Assembly: GCA_964586145.1 (NCBI GenBank)
Contig: CAZPHH010000059.1
Coordinates: 1-30,202, forward strand
From: JAFGJQ01 sp964586145
Lineage (GTDB): Bacteria; Planctomycetota; Phycisphaerae; UBA1845
Direction of reading: 5' to 3'
DNA length: 30,202 nt
The notes beneath the pieces were generated by a model. That model was given only the letters and a program-made list of their open reading frames with translations, was not told the DNA's origin and did no database searches. Made by a program: the position numbers and the translations under genes. Every line of letters starts with the position of its first letter. The first letter of the stretch is position 1. Of this stretch, positions 8,244 through 18,051 are shown one piece after another.

Positions 8244-9470
8244 AGGCTCGCACGGCATCGGCTGAACCACCGGCCAATCGCCGTCGAGCACCACGACTTC
8301 GTTCAGGTCGCCTTCTTCCACGGCCGCGTACGGGATCAGGCCGGCCTGCCGCGCCCGCCCCACGAAGTCGGCCACCCGCGATCCGCTGTTGGCCGGCGTG
8401 TAGTTCGCACTCAACACGTAATCGGTGACCAGCACCGTCTTGCCGCGATCCGTGAATTCGGCCAGCGTTGCCAGCCGCCGCGTGACGTCCTCCTCGTCGT
8501 TCGGGTCAGTGCCCGAGTACACGAGGTCCTCGATGCCGATGCCGTCGATAACCGCGAAATACGCCTCGCTCAGATCGTCCAGCTCGTCGTCGTCGTTGTA
8601 GATGATCTCGTCCGCGTTCTGCGGGAACACCAGGAACCCCTCCACGCCGCGGGTGTCACGGGCGTATTCGGCGATGCGGGTGATCCAGTCGATCATGCGC
8701 TCCCGAGCCTCCGGCCGGGTCAACTCTTCGATCCCTTCGTCCGGGTCGGACCAGAACTCGAACGCATCCACGATGTCCAGATACACCCCGTCGACTCCGG
8801 CGTCGATGATGCGATCCAGCGGCGTTTTCTGCGGACCGCTCGCGGTTCCCAGGATGGTGGCCTGCCAGCCCGGGTCCCAGTACCGCACCTTGTAGTTGCC
8901 GCCCCAGTCCGGGTTGGACGGTCCCAGCCACGACGGGGCCACGCCGTCAATGGGCGCACCTCCCTCTCCGTTCACCCAGCCGGGGTCCCAGTAGTCGCGG
9001 TAGTCCTCCGCCTCGCCGATGCTCAGGTAGGCCAGGATCATCTTGTCGCCGCAGGCGCCGCCCTGGCGAATCGCGTCCAGCTCCGCCCGCGTGAACTCGC
9101 TGGCCGCATCCCCCTCGCGGCTCGGCTCCAGCACGAGCCAGGCAAACGAGGCCGCCGCCAGGGCCGCGTCCCCTACCGCATCCGGCTGCAGCACGTAGAG
9201 GAAGCTCTCTCCCGTCGCGTTGTCGTTGTCGGGCTGGTTGTCGTTCGCATTGTCGTTGGTGTTCGTATTGTCATTGCCGTTGGCGTTGTCATTCAAATTG
9301 GCGTTGTCGTCGTCCGCGTCGCCGCCCCCGCCGCCTCCATCGCCCGTCGTGCAGCCCGCCGACGCCGCAAGCAGCAACGCGGCGAACGCACAGAAGCCCA
9401 TCTTCAGCCAATCAGACAATCGGCCTCGCGCCGCTCCGGGCGCGCTTCCAGACGCGTTCATGGTGTTCAT
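8241..9470 (-). CDS. Lipoprotein with GH114/TM1410-like TIM-barrel domain
   Basis: 409 aa; the ATG at 9470 is preceded by GAGAGGAA at good spacing. A signal peptide ends in LAASAGC with the lipid-anchored Cys at 40. A Gly/Asp stretch and a linker of Asn-Asp repeats (about residues 55-85) follow, so the enzyme domain stands off the membrane. Residues 89-405 resemble the TM1410/MJ1477 and GH114 (endo-alpha-1,4-polygalactosaminidase-related) barrel: LAYLSIGEAEDYRDYW near 146-161, repeated YWDPGW, and GVDGVYLDIVDAFEF at 225-239 with the conserved acidic residues E153 and D232 (likely catalytic by family analogy). It could hydrolyse an amino-sugar polymer, but the substrate is not known. It is convergent with the M56 gene, leaving only the stop-codon hairpin between them. 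Confidence 0.82.
   Translation of the reverse strand: MNTMNASGSAPGAARGRLSDWLKMGFCAFAALLLAASAGCTTGDGGGGGGDADDDNANLNDNANGNDNTNTNDNANDNQPDNDNATGESFLYVLQPDAVGDAALAAASFAWLVLEPSREGDAASEFTRAELDAIRQGGACGDKMILAYLSIGEAEDYRDYWDPGWVNGEGGAPIDGVAPSWLGPSNPDWGGNYKVRYWDPGWQATILGTASGPQKTPLDRIIDAGVDGVYLDIVDAFEFWSDPDEGIEELTRPEARERMIDWITRIAEYARDTRGVEGFLVFPQNADEIIYNDDDELDDLSEAYFAVIDGIGIEDLVYSGTDPNDEEDVTRRLATLAEFTDRGKTVLVTDYVLSANYTPANSGSRVADFVGRARQAGLIPYAAVEEGDLNEVVVLDGDWPVVQPMPCEP
9216..9305 (-). repeat. Low-complexity Asn/Asp codon repeat
   Basis: A degenerate repeat of AAC/AAT and GAC codons (GTTGTC-like on the plus strand) inside the lipoprotein gene encodes the linker between lipid anchor and barrel. Such tracts vary in length by slippage. 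Confidence 0.7.
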
Positions 9471-9574
9471 GGTTGTTCCTCTCGTGATTTGCCCAGGCGC
9501 CGACCGCTTGGCGCCCGCAGCCCGAGAACATTATGGCCAGCCGGCCCTCTCCCCGTCCAGGCTTCGTGGCGGGT

Positions 9575-9651
9575 GGCATGCCCATTTCCGCCGAAGGCGG
9601 ATCGGGCATGGCAATGCATGCCAGGTGTGTTCGGGCAGGGAACATGCCCGA
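9575..9651. repeat. Two intergenic hairpins, REP-like
   Basis: The first is a nested palindrome (9575-9612): outer arms GGCATGCCC / GGGCATGGC with one mismatch, and inner CCGCC-GAA-GGCGG. The second (9631-9651) has perfect 7-base arms TCGGGCA / TGCCCGA. They sit between two minus-strand genes and may terminate the upstream one (9713-10270) or be mobile palindromic elements. No T tract follows. Confidence 0.5.
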
Positions 9652-9712
9652 GACTGAAGCCAGCAGGTAGGGTGACCGAGTGGTATTCCCCTCTGTCTTC
9701 GTTCTTGCGTCC

Positions 9713-10270
9713 TCACCTTCGGCGCTGAACGATTCGGACAAAGCACAAGCACGCCAGCGTCGCCAGTGAGGAAGGCATGATCATCGCTCCGCAGGGAGCG
9801 GTTGAGGCCGCCTGGCGACGGATCGCCGCTTCCTGGGCGGCCACCGTCACCTCAAGCATCTCTTCCGCCGCCACACGATGGCGTTCGACGTAGTCCTCCC
9901 CCTCCGCCTCATCCAGCACGATCGAAACGACGTACAGCCCACCGGGCGGGATCTGCTCGAACGTCTGGGTATGGGTGAACGTCTGCTGTGCGCCGGCCGC
10001 CAGTGGAGCAACATGTGTCTGGGACAGCAGGTACTCATCGCCCGCGATCGTGCCCACCGCCACCATCCGTACCCGCAACGCCGCCGACGTCCCCGCCTGA
10101 TTGGTGTTGCCGCATGTCGCCGAAAAGGTTAGCGTCCGGTTCTCGAACGAGAACTCCCAAACATGCACGGCGATGTCCGCCGCGCCGGCCGTTCGCGCCA
10201 ATCCCAACACGGCGCCGACCGCGGCAGCCGCCGTCCACACTTGCCTCGCGCTGCGCATGATAGTCCCCAT
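9713..10270 (-). CDS. Secreted protein with C-terminal membrane anchor or sorting tail
   Basis: 185 aa from the ATG at 10270 (MGTIMRSARQ); a longer start at 10309 and a shorter one at 10258 are possible, and none has a strong ribosome binding site. A signal peptide ends near ARTAGAA. The mature part is mainly beta: WEFSFENRTLTFSATCGNTN, then a stretch with ALRVRMVAVG and VVSIVLDEAEGEDYV, resembling a transport or chaperone-less immunoglobulin-like fold, although no family is recognised. The C-terminus has Cys-Gly, a hydrophobic segment and a final RRR, like MYXO-CTERM or PEP-CTERM-type processing signals (Cys or motif, helix, basic end). The protein is probably exported and anchored or trimmed at this tail. 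Its function is unknown. Confidence 0.7.
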   Translation of the reverse strand: MGTIMRSARQVWTAAAAVGAVLGLARTAGAADIAVHVWEFSFENRTLTFSATCGNTNQAGTSAALRVRMVAVGTIAGDEYLLSQTHVAPLAAGAQQTFTHTQTFEQIPPGGLYVVSIVLDEAEGEDYVERHRVAAEEMLEVTVAAQEAAIRRQAASTAPCGAMIMPSSLATLACLCFVRIVQRRR

Positions 10271-10668
10271 GTCTAATCCGCCCTTCACCCTCGCGCGCAC
10301 CAACCCCACCGACGTATCGGTTCATCCCCACCAACGATCGAGGCTCGTTCGCGTCGTGCCACCGGTTTCCGCCTCCACGCTGCTTCATCCCTGTCAAGCA
10401 GATGCCGATAACTCCCCGACGCGGCATCAGCGGGCTGCCGCACTCGTCATTCGAGGCTGATCGGCCAACGACAAAGATCAGGCACGGTGCGAAGACTTCT
10501 TTGGATCGCTCCCGTGGTCGTGTTGCGGAATCGCGGATGTGGGTTGCGGGAGGGGAGCGACGATCATCGAGCGGCCACGCGAAAGGCCAAGGGCGGAATC
10601 TGCCCGATCAGAGAACATTCCTTGCCGCAAGGCTGGTATGACCACGACCCGCGATCAAGACGGGAAAC
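10271..10668. other. Intergenic region with no supported gene
   Basis: About 400 bases between the secreted-protein gene and the tRNA. The short open frames here are Arg/Pro-rich with no recognisable product. A TTGACA reads on the minus strand near 10392-10397 but lacks a matching -10 at 16-18 bases. Nothing else is supported. Confidence 0.5.
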
Positions 10669-10741
<73 letters not shown>

Positions 10742-10786
10742 GTGGCCAGACCCGTATTCAATCGTGAAAGGCGGAACCTGTCACCT

Positions 10787-10796
10787 NNNNNNNNNN
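10787..10796. other. Assembly gap (10 N)
   Basis: Ten consecutive N bases mark a scaffold join of unknown true size. Linkage between the genes to the left (through the tRNA) and to the right (from the prenyl synthase onward) therefore depends on the scaffolding. Confidence 0.99.
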
Positions 10797-10879
10797 GACG
10801 CAGACCGGACGGTCGCCGGCGGCGACTGCGTCAACTTGGGCGGATTCCGACTCAAAAGGCCGGACCCGGAGCCGCGGAA

Positions 10880-11917
10880 CTACCGCTGACGATGCACCAT
10901 GAAGTGCGCCACGCCTGCCAGCGAGTCGCGGGCCGGACCGGGGCGCAGCACTCGCAGATGCTCCACGGCCTCCCCCAGGAAGCCGCCCGCTCGCTCCATC
11001 GCATACTGCAGGCTGCCGGACTGGTGCAGCCAGTCTCGCACCTGGGCGGCCGGCGCGCGTGAGCCGTTGCCCAGCACCGACGCAAGCCGACGGGCCACCG
11101 CGGGCTCACCCCGGCGCAAACAATGAATGGTCGGCAAGGTCGGCTTGCCCAGATCCAGATCCCGGCCAAGCGTTTTGCCCATTTCCGCCTCGGTGCCGGC
11201 GATGTCCAGAACGTCGTCGACGATCTGGAATGCCACCCCCACCAGTCGGCCAAAGGCTTCCATCGCCCGCACCGCCTGGTCCGAAGCACCCGCGAAATGC
11301 GCGCCCAACTCGCCACAGACGGCCGTCAGTGCTGCGGTTTTGCGATTGACGATCTCGTAGTATTCGGCCTCCGTCAGATCAGAGTTGCCGCGGTGGTGAA
11401 TCTGCATCAGTTCACCCTCGCATACGGTTGTGGTGGCGGCCCCGATTCGGCAGGACGCGTGTCGGCCCGCAACGGAGCTGCACAGGTGGTACGCCTGAGA
11501 GACCAGGTAGTCACCCAGCAGGACGGCTGCCTCGTTGCCGTGCAGGGCGCTGACGGTCGGGCGCCGACGCCGTAGGTCGGCGTGGTCCAGCACGTCGTCG
11601 TGCAGCAGCGTGGCCACGTGGATCATCTCCACGACGGCCGCAAGGGCATTGTGGACGTCCGTGACTTCCCCGACGGCCCGGCCCGTGAGGAGCAGCAAGG
11701 CGGGTCGGAGCATCTTGCCCCGATACCCTTGCACGTACGCGCTCAATTCATTGATGAAGGGGAAATCGCTGAAGAGCGTGTCGTCAAAGAGCTGCCGGGC
11801 CCGTTCCAGATCGTCCGCGATGGGCGCATACAGGGGTGCCAGGACATGCCCGTTTCCATCCGGGCTGCCGACGGCCATCGAGCCGGATCGACTCACATCG
11901 AAGTCCCACAGCGCCAT
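10880..11917 (-). CDS. Polyprenyl diphosphate synthase (trans-isoprenyl)
   Basis: 345 aa from the ATG at 11917; a start at 11956 adds 13 residues and would overlap no family region. The two Asp-rich motifs are intact: DDVLD at 107-111 with the RRRRP motif at 117-120 and beyond, and VDDVLD at 233-238. GKMLRPALLLL near 68-77 and GRDLDLGKPTLP near 250 are also typical. The enzyme condenses isopentenyl diphosphate onto allylic primers. Small residues Ala and Thr at positions -5 and -4 before the first motif suggest a long-chain product (quinone side chain or carrier lipid), an inference from the IspB/HepT type. It lies downstream of the M20 gene with a gap of about 160 bases. A TACAAT sits 6 bases before the start, so a near-leaderless mRNA is possible, although no -35 is seen. 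Confidence 0.92.
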   Translation of the reverse strand: MALWDFDVSRSGSMAVGSPDGNGHVLAPLYAPIADDLERARQLFDDTLFSDFPFINELSAYVQGYRGKMLRPALLLLTGRAVGEVTDVHNALAAVVEMIHVATLLHDDVLDHADLRRRRPTVSALHGNEAAVLLGDYLVSQAYHLCSSVAGRHASCRIGAATTTVCEGELMQIHHRGNSDLTEAEYYEIVNRKTAALTAVCGELGAHFAGASDQAVRAMEAFGRLVGVAFQIVDDVLDIAGTEAEMGKTLGRDLDLGKPTLPTIHCLRRGEPAVARRLASVLGNGSRAPAAQVRDWLHQSGSLQYAMERAGGFLGEAVEHLRVLRPGPARDSLAGVAHFMVHRQR

Positions 11918-11957
11918 GCAGCCATTGTAGATCGCTCCGGAATCGTGGCCGAGCATG

Positions 11958-11974
11958 TTTCAAATCTTTTGAAA
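11958..11974. promoter_or_regulatory. AT-rich palindrome before the prenyl synthase
   Basis: TTTCAAA-TCT-TTTGAAA, a perfect inverted repeat with 7-base arms, about 40 bases upstream of the chosen prenyl-synthase start. Its low GC stands out from its surroundings. It could be an operator or part of a terminator for the upstream M20 gene; no protein can be assigned. Confidence 0.45.
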
Positions 11975-12079
11975 ACTTATGAAATCACTCCGCTTCCCAG
12001 GCTCTCCGAGCGTTTCTTGCGGCGGAAGGCCCATCCTGCTGGGCAGCTACGGCGCGGGCAAGGCACCGGGGGACCGCCT

Positions 12080-13294
12080 TCAGCCGCACAGCGTGCTCGG
12101 AGGCTCGGCCAGGAACTTCAAGGCGACCCCGCAATGCATGGCGATGGCCGTCGGCAGCGCCGCGTCGTTGAAGTCGTACTTCGGGTTGTGGATCGCCGGC
12201 CAGTCGGGAATGTTCCCCGGGCGGACCCCCACACGGAGAAACGCGCCGGGCACCCGCTGGCAGTAGTAGGCGAAATCCTCGCCGCCCATGCTCGGGGCGT
12301 GGGTGTCGGCGACGCAGTTCGGCCCCAGCAACTCGCGTCCGACTTCGAACACCACCCTGGCGCATCCGGGCTCATTCACCAGCGGCGGATAGGCATCCAC
12401 GAGCTCGAAACGAGCCTCAACCCCGAACATATCCGCCACCGCATGAGCCACCTGCTGCACCTGCGTCCAGGCCGACTCCAGCGCCGTGACGTCCAGGGCC
12501 CGGATGGTTCCCTTCATGCCGCACTCATCCGGGAGCACGTTGTAGGTGTGCCCCGCCGAGACCTGGCAGATGGAAATCACCAGGGGCGTCACGGGGTCGA
12601 TCCTTCGCGTTCGGATGGCATGAACGGCCGTCACGATCTGGCATGCGGCTGCAACCACGTCGCTCCCGCGGTGGGGATACGCGGCGTGTGTGCCCGTGCC
12701 CCTCAGGATCAGGTCGAACGTCCTCGTGCCCGCCATGACCGGGCCCGCGGACACGGCGACATGCCCCAACTCCACGTCCGACCACCCGTGCAGGCCGAAG
12801 ATGGCATCCACTTTCGGGTTGTCCAGCGCGCCCTCGTCAATCAGGCGGGCGGCGCCCCCGCCGGCCTCTTCCGCAGGCTGGAAGAGGAACTTCACCTTGC
12901 CGGGGAGCCGGTCAGCCAAACGAGACAGCACCATCGCCGCCCCCACCAGGGCGGCGGTGTGCCCATCATGCCCGCAGGCATGCGTTTTCCCGGGCAAGGT
13001 GGAGGCGTACGGCAGGTCTGTGGCCTCCTGGATGGGGAGCGCATCCATGTCTGCCCGAAGGGCCACGCACGGGCCCTGGCGACGGGAGTTCAGCAGGCCC
13101 ACCACGCCCGTGCCGCCGACTCCGCTGCGCAGCGTCAGATTCGGGAGCGCGCCCAGATGCTCCAGCACGCGGCCAGCGGTGCGGTTCTCCGCAAACGCCA
13201 GTTCGGGGTGGGCATGCAGATCGTGGCGCAGTGCCACGACCGTATCCAGCACCCCGCGGATCCGCTCCGGCAAGTTCAGCAACGCAAGGTTCAT
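12080..13294 (-). CDS. M20-family amidohydrolase (N-acyl-amino-acid/hippurate hydrolase type)
   Basis: 404 aa from the ATG at 13294, which has GGGGAG 6 bases upstream; the open frame extends to 13420 but that part does not match the family. Di-metal ligands are visible: HACGHDGH at 105-112 (Cys107 is the usual metal Cys of this subgroup), the E142-E143 pair in PAEEAGGG, H169 in GLHGW, and a late His in SMGGEDFAYY...IHNPKYDF. These features place it in the M20D group (amidohydrolase, peptidase M20D), which removes acyl groups from N-acyl amino acids or similar amides in the cytoplasm. RHDLHAHPELAFAE at 23-36 is the typical N-terminal motif. The exact substrate cannot be told. It is divergent from the sigma factor gene, with about 540 bases between the two starts. 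Confidence 0.93.
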   Translation of the reverse strand: MNLALLNLPERIRGVLDTVVALRHDLHAHPELAFAENRTAGRVLEHLGALPNLTLRSGVGGTGVVGLLNSRRQGPCVALRADMDALPIQEATDLPYASTLPGKTHACGHDGHTAALVGAAMVLSRLADRLPGKVKFLFQPAEEAGGGAARLIDEGALDNPKVDAIFGLHGWSDVELGHVAVSAGPVMAGTRTFDLILRGTGTHAAYPHRGSDVVAAACQIVTAVHAIRTRRIDPVTPLVISICQVSAGHTYNVLPDECGMKGTIRALDVTALESAWTQVQQVAHAVADMFGVEARFELVDAYPPLVNEPGCARVVFEVGRELLGPNCVADTHAPSMGGEDFAYYCQRVPGAFLRVGVRPGNIPDWPAIHNPKYDFNDAALPTAIAMHCGVALKFLAEPPSTLCG

Positions 13295-13570
13295 CAGCAT
13301 CTCCCCTGCAAGGCCATTTGTGCCCCGCTTCACAATCTGCAGCGAACCACTCTCCGACTCTGTGGAATCGTACGCCCCGGGGCGGGTGTGCAGAAGGGTC
13401 AGACGCACGAGCGATAACACGAGAGTTTTCGGGAAGATGGGTTGCGTCTGTCCATCTGGGCCGTTGTGCCGGTATTGGCACAGTGGGATCAGGACGCGTC
13501 AAGTTGGGTTATGGGGCGCCCTCCAGCCCTGAAATGGGGCGAATACCCGACTTCTGAACTGGCCCGATAT

Positions 13571-13599
13571 TTGTCAGGACAGTTGACGTGTGGTATATT
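13571..13599 (+). promoter_or_regulatory. Sigma-70 promoter of the sigma-factor gene
   Basis: TTGTCA (13571-13576), a 17-base spacer and TATATT (13594-13599) match the housekeeping consensus at 11 of 12 positions. Transcription would start near 13606, giving a leader of about 225 nt before the ATG at 13833. Confidence 0.7.
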
Positions 13600-13605
13600 A
13601 CTGGT

Positions 13606-13832
13606 GGCGGTAGGCTCCCCAACGCACCACTCTCCCCCATTTGAATTGTAGGACGGTATGGGTTCGCCCCCTGTCTCAGGGACGCGCGCGAAGGCCCTGC
13701 GGGGTCCGGCAAAAGAGGTCATAAAGGACGCACTCTTTGGGCAGAGAGACGTAGTAGATCGTAGATTGAAGCTGGGATGCCGGGTCGGGTTCGGCCCGGT
13801 CCATAGGCCTCAGAGGCTGAAGGAGTTGTGAC
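13606..13832 (+). promoter_or_regulatory. Long 5' leader of the sigma-factor gene
   Basis: No gene is supported here. It contains a GC hairpin (CCGGG 13780-13784 with CCCGG 13795-13799), a small stem GCCTC-A-GAGGC just before the ribosome binding site, and GGAG 9 bases before the ATG. The short stems near the translation start could affect initiation. No known riboswitch class is recognised. Confidence 0.4.
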
Positions 13833-14822
13833 ATGGCAGCCAAACCGATCGACAAGCCCAAGCCGTACGGCACGGTGACGTACACGCCTCAGGCAGGTCT
13901 GCCCGGCAAGGCCGTGCTCAATGCGCTGGATCCGCAGGATCTGGAGCTGCTCGAGCGGCTCCTGTCCGAGCCGGTCGAATTCGTGGACCACCCGCGGCTG
14001 CGCAGCCGGAATGCCGACCAGGACCTGTTTGGAGCCAAGACGCAGTTGGCCGGTGCGGCCGCGACCGAGTTCGTGTCGCCGGAGCCGGTGGTGGATCCGA
14101 CGCTGCCGGACTCCAAGGTGCCGACGTTGGACGCGGACCAGGAGCAGACGCTGTTTCTGCGGATGAACCTGGCCCGGGCCCGGATCATGGAAATCCTGAA
14201 GCAACACCAGAACAAGCGGCTGACGGCCGCGGCCGTCCGGCAGTTGCTGGGCTGGGGCAAGCGGGCGCTCGACGCCCGGGCGGAGATTGCGCGGCGGAAC
14301 ATTCCGCTGGTGCTGGCGATGGCCAAGCGGACGCGTCTGAACGGCGTCGACTACAACGAGTTGATCAGCGAAGGCAACATGGCACTGCTCCGCAGCGTGG
14401 AGAAGTTCAACTGTGGGCTGGGGTTCAAGTTCAGCACGTACTCGTGCCGGTCCATTCTCAAGGCGTTCTCCCGGGTGGCGATGCGGGCCAGCCGGCATCG
14501 CGGGCGGTTTCCCGTGGAGTTTGACCCCGCCATCGAGAAGAGCGACTTCATCGAGCGCAAGCGAGAGGAACACGAGATCAATTGCATCGACGAGCTGCGG
14601 TCGATTCTCATGAAGAACCTGGCCGAGCTGAACGACGTCGAGCGAACGGTGATTGACGAGCGGTTCGCCCTGTCCGCGCCGGACCCCGACACGGCCCAGC
14701 CCAAGACGCTGGAGCAGGTGGGCCTGATGATCGGCGTGACGAAGGAACGGGTGCGGCAGATTCAGAACCGGGCGTTGCAGAAAATCCGGCAGGTGCTGGA
14801 AGACAGCTACCTGGCGGCCTGA
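13833..14822 (+). CDS. Sigma-70 family RNA polymerase sigma factor
   Basis: 329 aa; the ATG at 13833 follows GAAGGAG. Residues about 105-145 resemble the end of region 1.2 (DADQEQTLFLRMN). Region 2 spans about 150-215: ARRNIPLVLAMAKR, DYNELISEGNMALLRSVEKF, and FKFSTYSCRSILKAFSR (regions 2.3-2.4). Region 3 is short and charged. Region 4 at about 285-320 has the helix-turn-helix TLEQVGLMIGVTKERVRQIQ. This is a non-ECF, group 2/3-like factor that directs core polymerase to promoters. Region 2.4 lacks the Trp pair and the TWWIRQAI motif of RpoD, so -10 recognition or melting may differ from the housekeeping factor. There is no adjacent anti-sigma gene. The terminator-like hairpin downstream suggests it is transcribed alone from 13571. 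Confidence 0.93.
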   Translation: MAAKPIDKPKPYGTVTYTPQAGLPGKAVLNALDPQDLELLERLLSEPVEFVDHPRLRSRNADQDLFGAKTQLAGAAATEFVSPEPVVDPTLPDSKVPTLDADQEQTLFLRMNLARARIMEILKQHQNKRLTAAAVRQLLGWGKRALDARAEIARRNIPLVLAMAKRTRLNGVDYNELISEGNMALLRSVEKFNCGLGFKFSTYSCRSILKAFSRVAMRASRHRGRFPVEFDPAIEKSDFIERKREEHEINCIDELRSILMKNLAELNDVERTVIDERFALSAPDPDTAQPKTLEQVGLMIGVTKERVRQIQNRALQKIRQVLEDSYLAA

Positions 14823-14879
14823 CGAGACTCCTCCGCCACGGCGGCGGCCGAGAGAGAAGAGAGAGCAAGGGACTCGCGA

Positions 14880-14913
14880 GGCGGTCTCCGCGTTCACCGC
14901 GGGGGCCGCCTTT
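14880..14913 (+). terminator. Terminator-like hairpin after the sigma-factor gene
   Basis: GGCGGTCTCCGCG (14880-14892) pairs with CCGCGGGGGCCGCC (14897-14910), allowing two G-T pairs, around loop TTCA. A short TTT follows. The T tract is weak, but the stem is strong and sits 57 bases after the stop. Confidence 0.55.
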
Positions 14914-15071
14914 GCGTTGTGGCCGGGCGACCGGGGTGCCCGCTTCTCGCGTTGTGCAGAGGCCGGGCGGTCTGCGTTGTCGGGCCCGATGACCAGCCCT
15001 ATACTGCCCGGAATCCGGCAGGGGCCGGGGCGCTTCGCGGGCGGGAAGGGGCGAAAACGCGGGAGGTGGGC

Positions 15072-17126
<2,055 letters not shown>

Positions 17127-17132
17127 GCGACG

Positions 17133-18047
17133 ATGAGGACTCACGGCGACGACGTTCTGGACATGCAGGCCGTTCGGCAACAGGCCGTGCGCCTGGCGAA
17201 GATGGCACGCGACGAAGACCTCGGCTCGCGCGGCGACATCACCAGTGCGCTGATCGCGGAGGTTGAACCGGCGAGCTTTCACCTGCTGAGCAAGGCGTGC
17301 GGCGTGTTCGCCGGCCGGGAGGTGGCCGCCGACGTGCTCAGCGTCTTCGAAGGCCGCATCCGCCTGCACTGGATGGAACCCGGCCGGGACGGCAACCGGA
17401 TCGTCGAGCCGCCCACCCACCTGGCCACGCTGACCGGACCGCTGCGGGCCATTCTTTCCGCCGAGCGAACGCTGCTGAACTTTCTGCAGCGGCTGTCCGG
17501 CGTGGCGACGGCCACGCGCCGCTTCGTCGATGCCGTGGCCGGCACGCGTGCGGTGATCCTGGACACGCGCAAAACCATTCCCGGCTGGCGCTGCCTGGAC
17601 AAGTACGCCGTCCGCTGCGGCGGCGGGCAGAACCACCGCCTGGGCCTGCACGACGCCGTGCTGCTGAAGGACAATCACCTGGCGGGCATTCCGGTCGATC
17701 GGCTCGCGCAGGAGGTGGACGGCATGCTGCTGCGGCTGCGCGAGCTTTGCCCGCCGCCGGCCTTCATCGAGGTCGAAGCGGACCGGCTCGAGCAGGTGGA
17801 GGCCCTTCTGCACGTCCGCGGCATCGACGTGATTCTGCTGGACAACCTGACGCCCAACGAGCTGCGGCGAGCGGTGGACCTGCGGAACCGACACGACCTG
17901 GCGGATACGGTTCAGTTCGAGGTTTCCGGCGGCGTTACGCTGGAGACGGTGCGGGCGGTGGCCGAGGCCGGCGTGGAGCGCATCTCCGTGGGCGCGATCA
18001 CCCATTCCGCGGCCGCCCTGGACCTGTCGCTCGAACGGGTGGGGTGA
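17133..18047 (+). CDS. nadC: Quinolinate phosphoribosyltransferase (carboxylating)
   Basis: 304 aa; makes nicotinate mononucleotide from quinolinate and PRPP in de novo NAD synthesis. Family motifs in order: EDLGSRGDITS near the start, AERTLLNFLQRLSGVAT, DTRKTIPGWRCLDKYAV, RCGGGQNHRLGLHDAVLLKDNH, EVEADRLEQVE, DVILLDNLTPNEL, and EVSGGVTLETVRAVAEAGV...ISVGAITHS. Length matches the usual 280-300 aa. The ATG at 17133 is kept although its SD (GGAGG) is 14 bases away. It is between uvrB and the amidohydrolase with gaps of only 6 and 4 bases, so it is almost certainly cotranscribed. No nadA or nadB is in the window. Confidence 0.97.
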   Translation: MRTHGDDVLDMQAVRQQAVRLAKMARDEDLGSRGDITSALIAEVEPASFHLLSKACGVFAGREVAADVLSVFEGRIRLHWMEPGRDGNRIVEPPTHLATLTGPLRAILSAERTLLNFLQRLSGVATATRRFVDAVAGTRAVILDTRKTIPGWRCLDKYAVRCGGGQNHRLGLHDAVLLKDNHLAGIPVDRLAQEVDGMLLRLRELCPPPAFIEVEADRLEQVEALLHVRGIDVILLDNLTPNELRRAVDLRNRHDLADTVQFEVSGGVTLETVRAVAEAGVERISVGAITHSAAALDLSLERVG

Positions 18048-18051
18048 TGCA

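Noticed and set aside
8241..9470. Cysteinyl-tRNA synthetase-like annotation sometimes given to TM1410-type proteins
   Set aside because: The protein has a lipobox and no HIGH or KMSKS motif; an extracytoplasmic barrel fits better.
11582..13417. 611-codon open frame on the plus strand
   Set aside because: Antisense to the prenyl synthase and M20 genes, which carry intact catalytic motifs; no ribosome binding site or recognisable domain.
13583..13588. TTGACG as an alternative -35 for the sigma-factor promoter
   Set aside because: No acceptable -10 lies 16-18 bases downstream, whereas TTGTCA at 13571 has TATATT at 17 bases.
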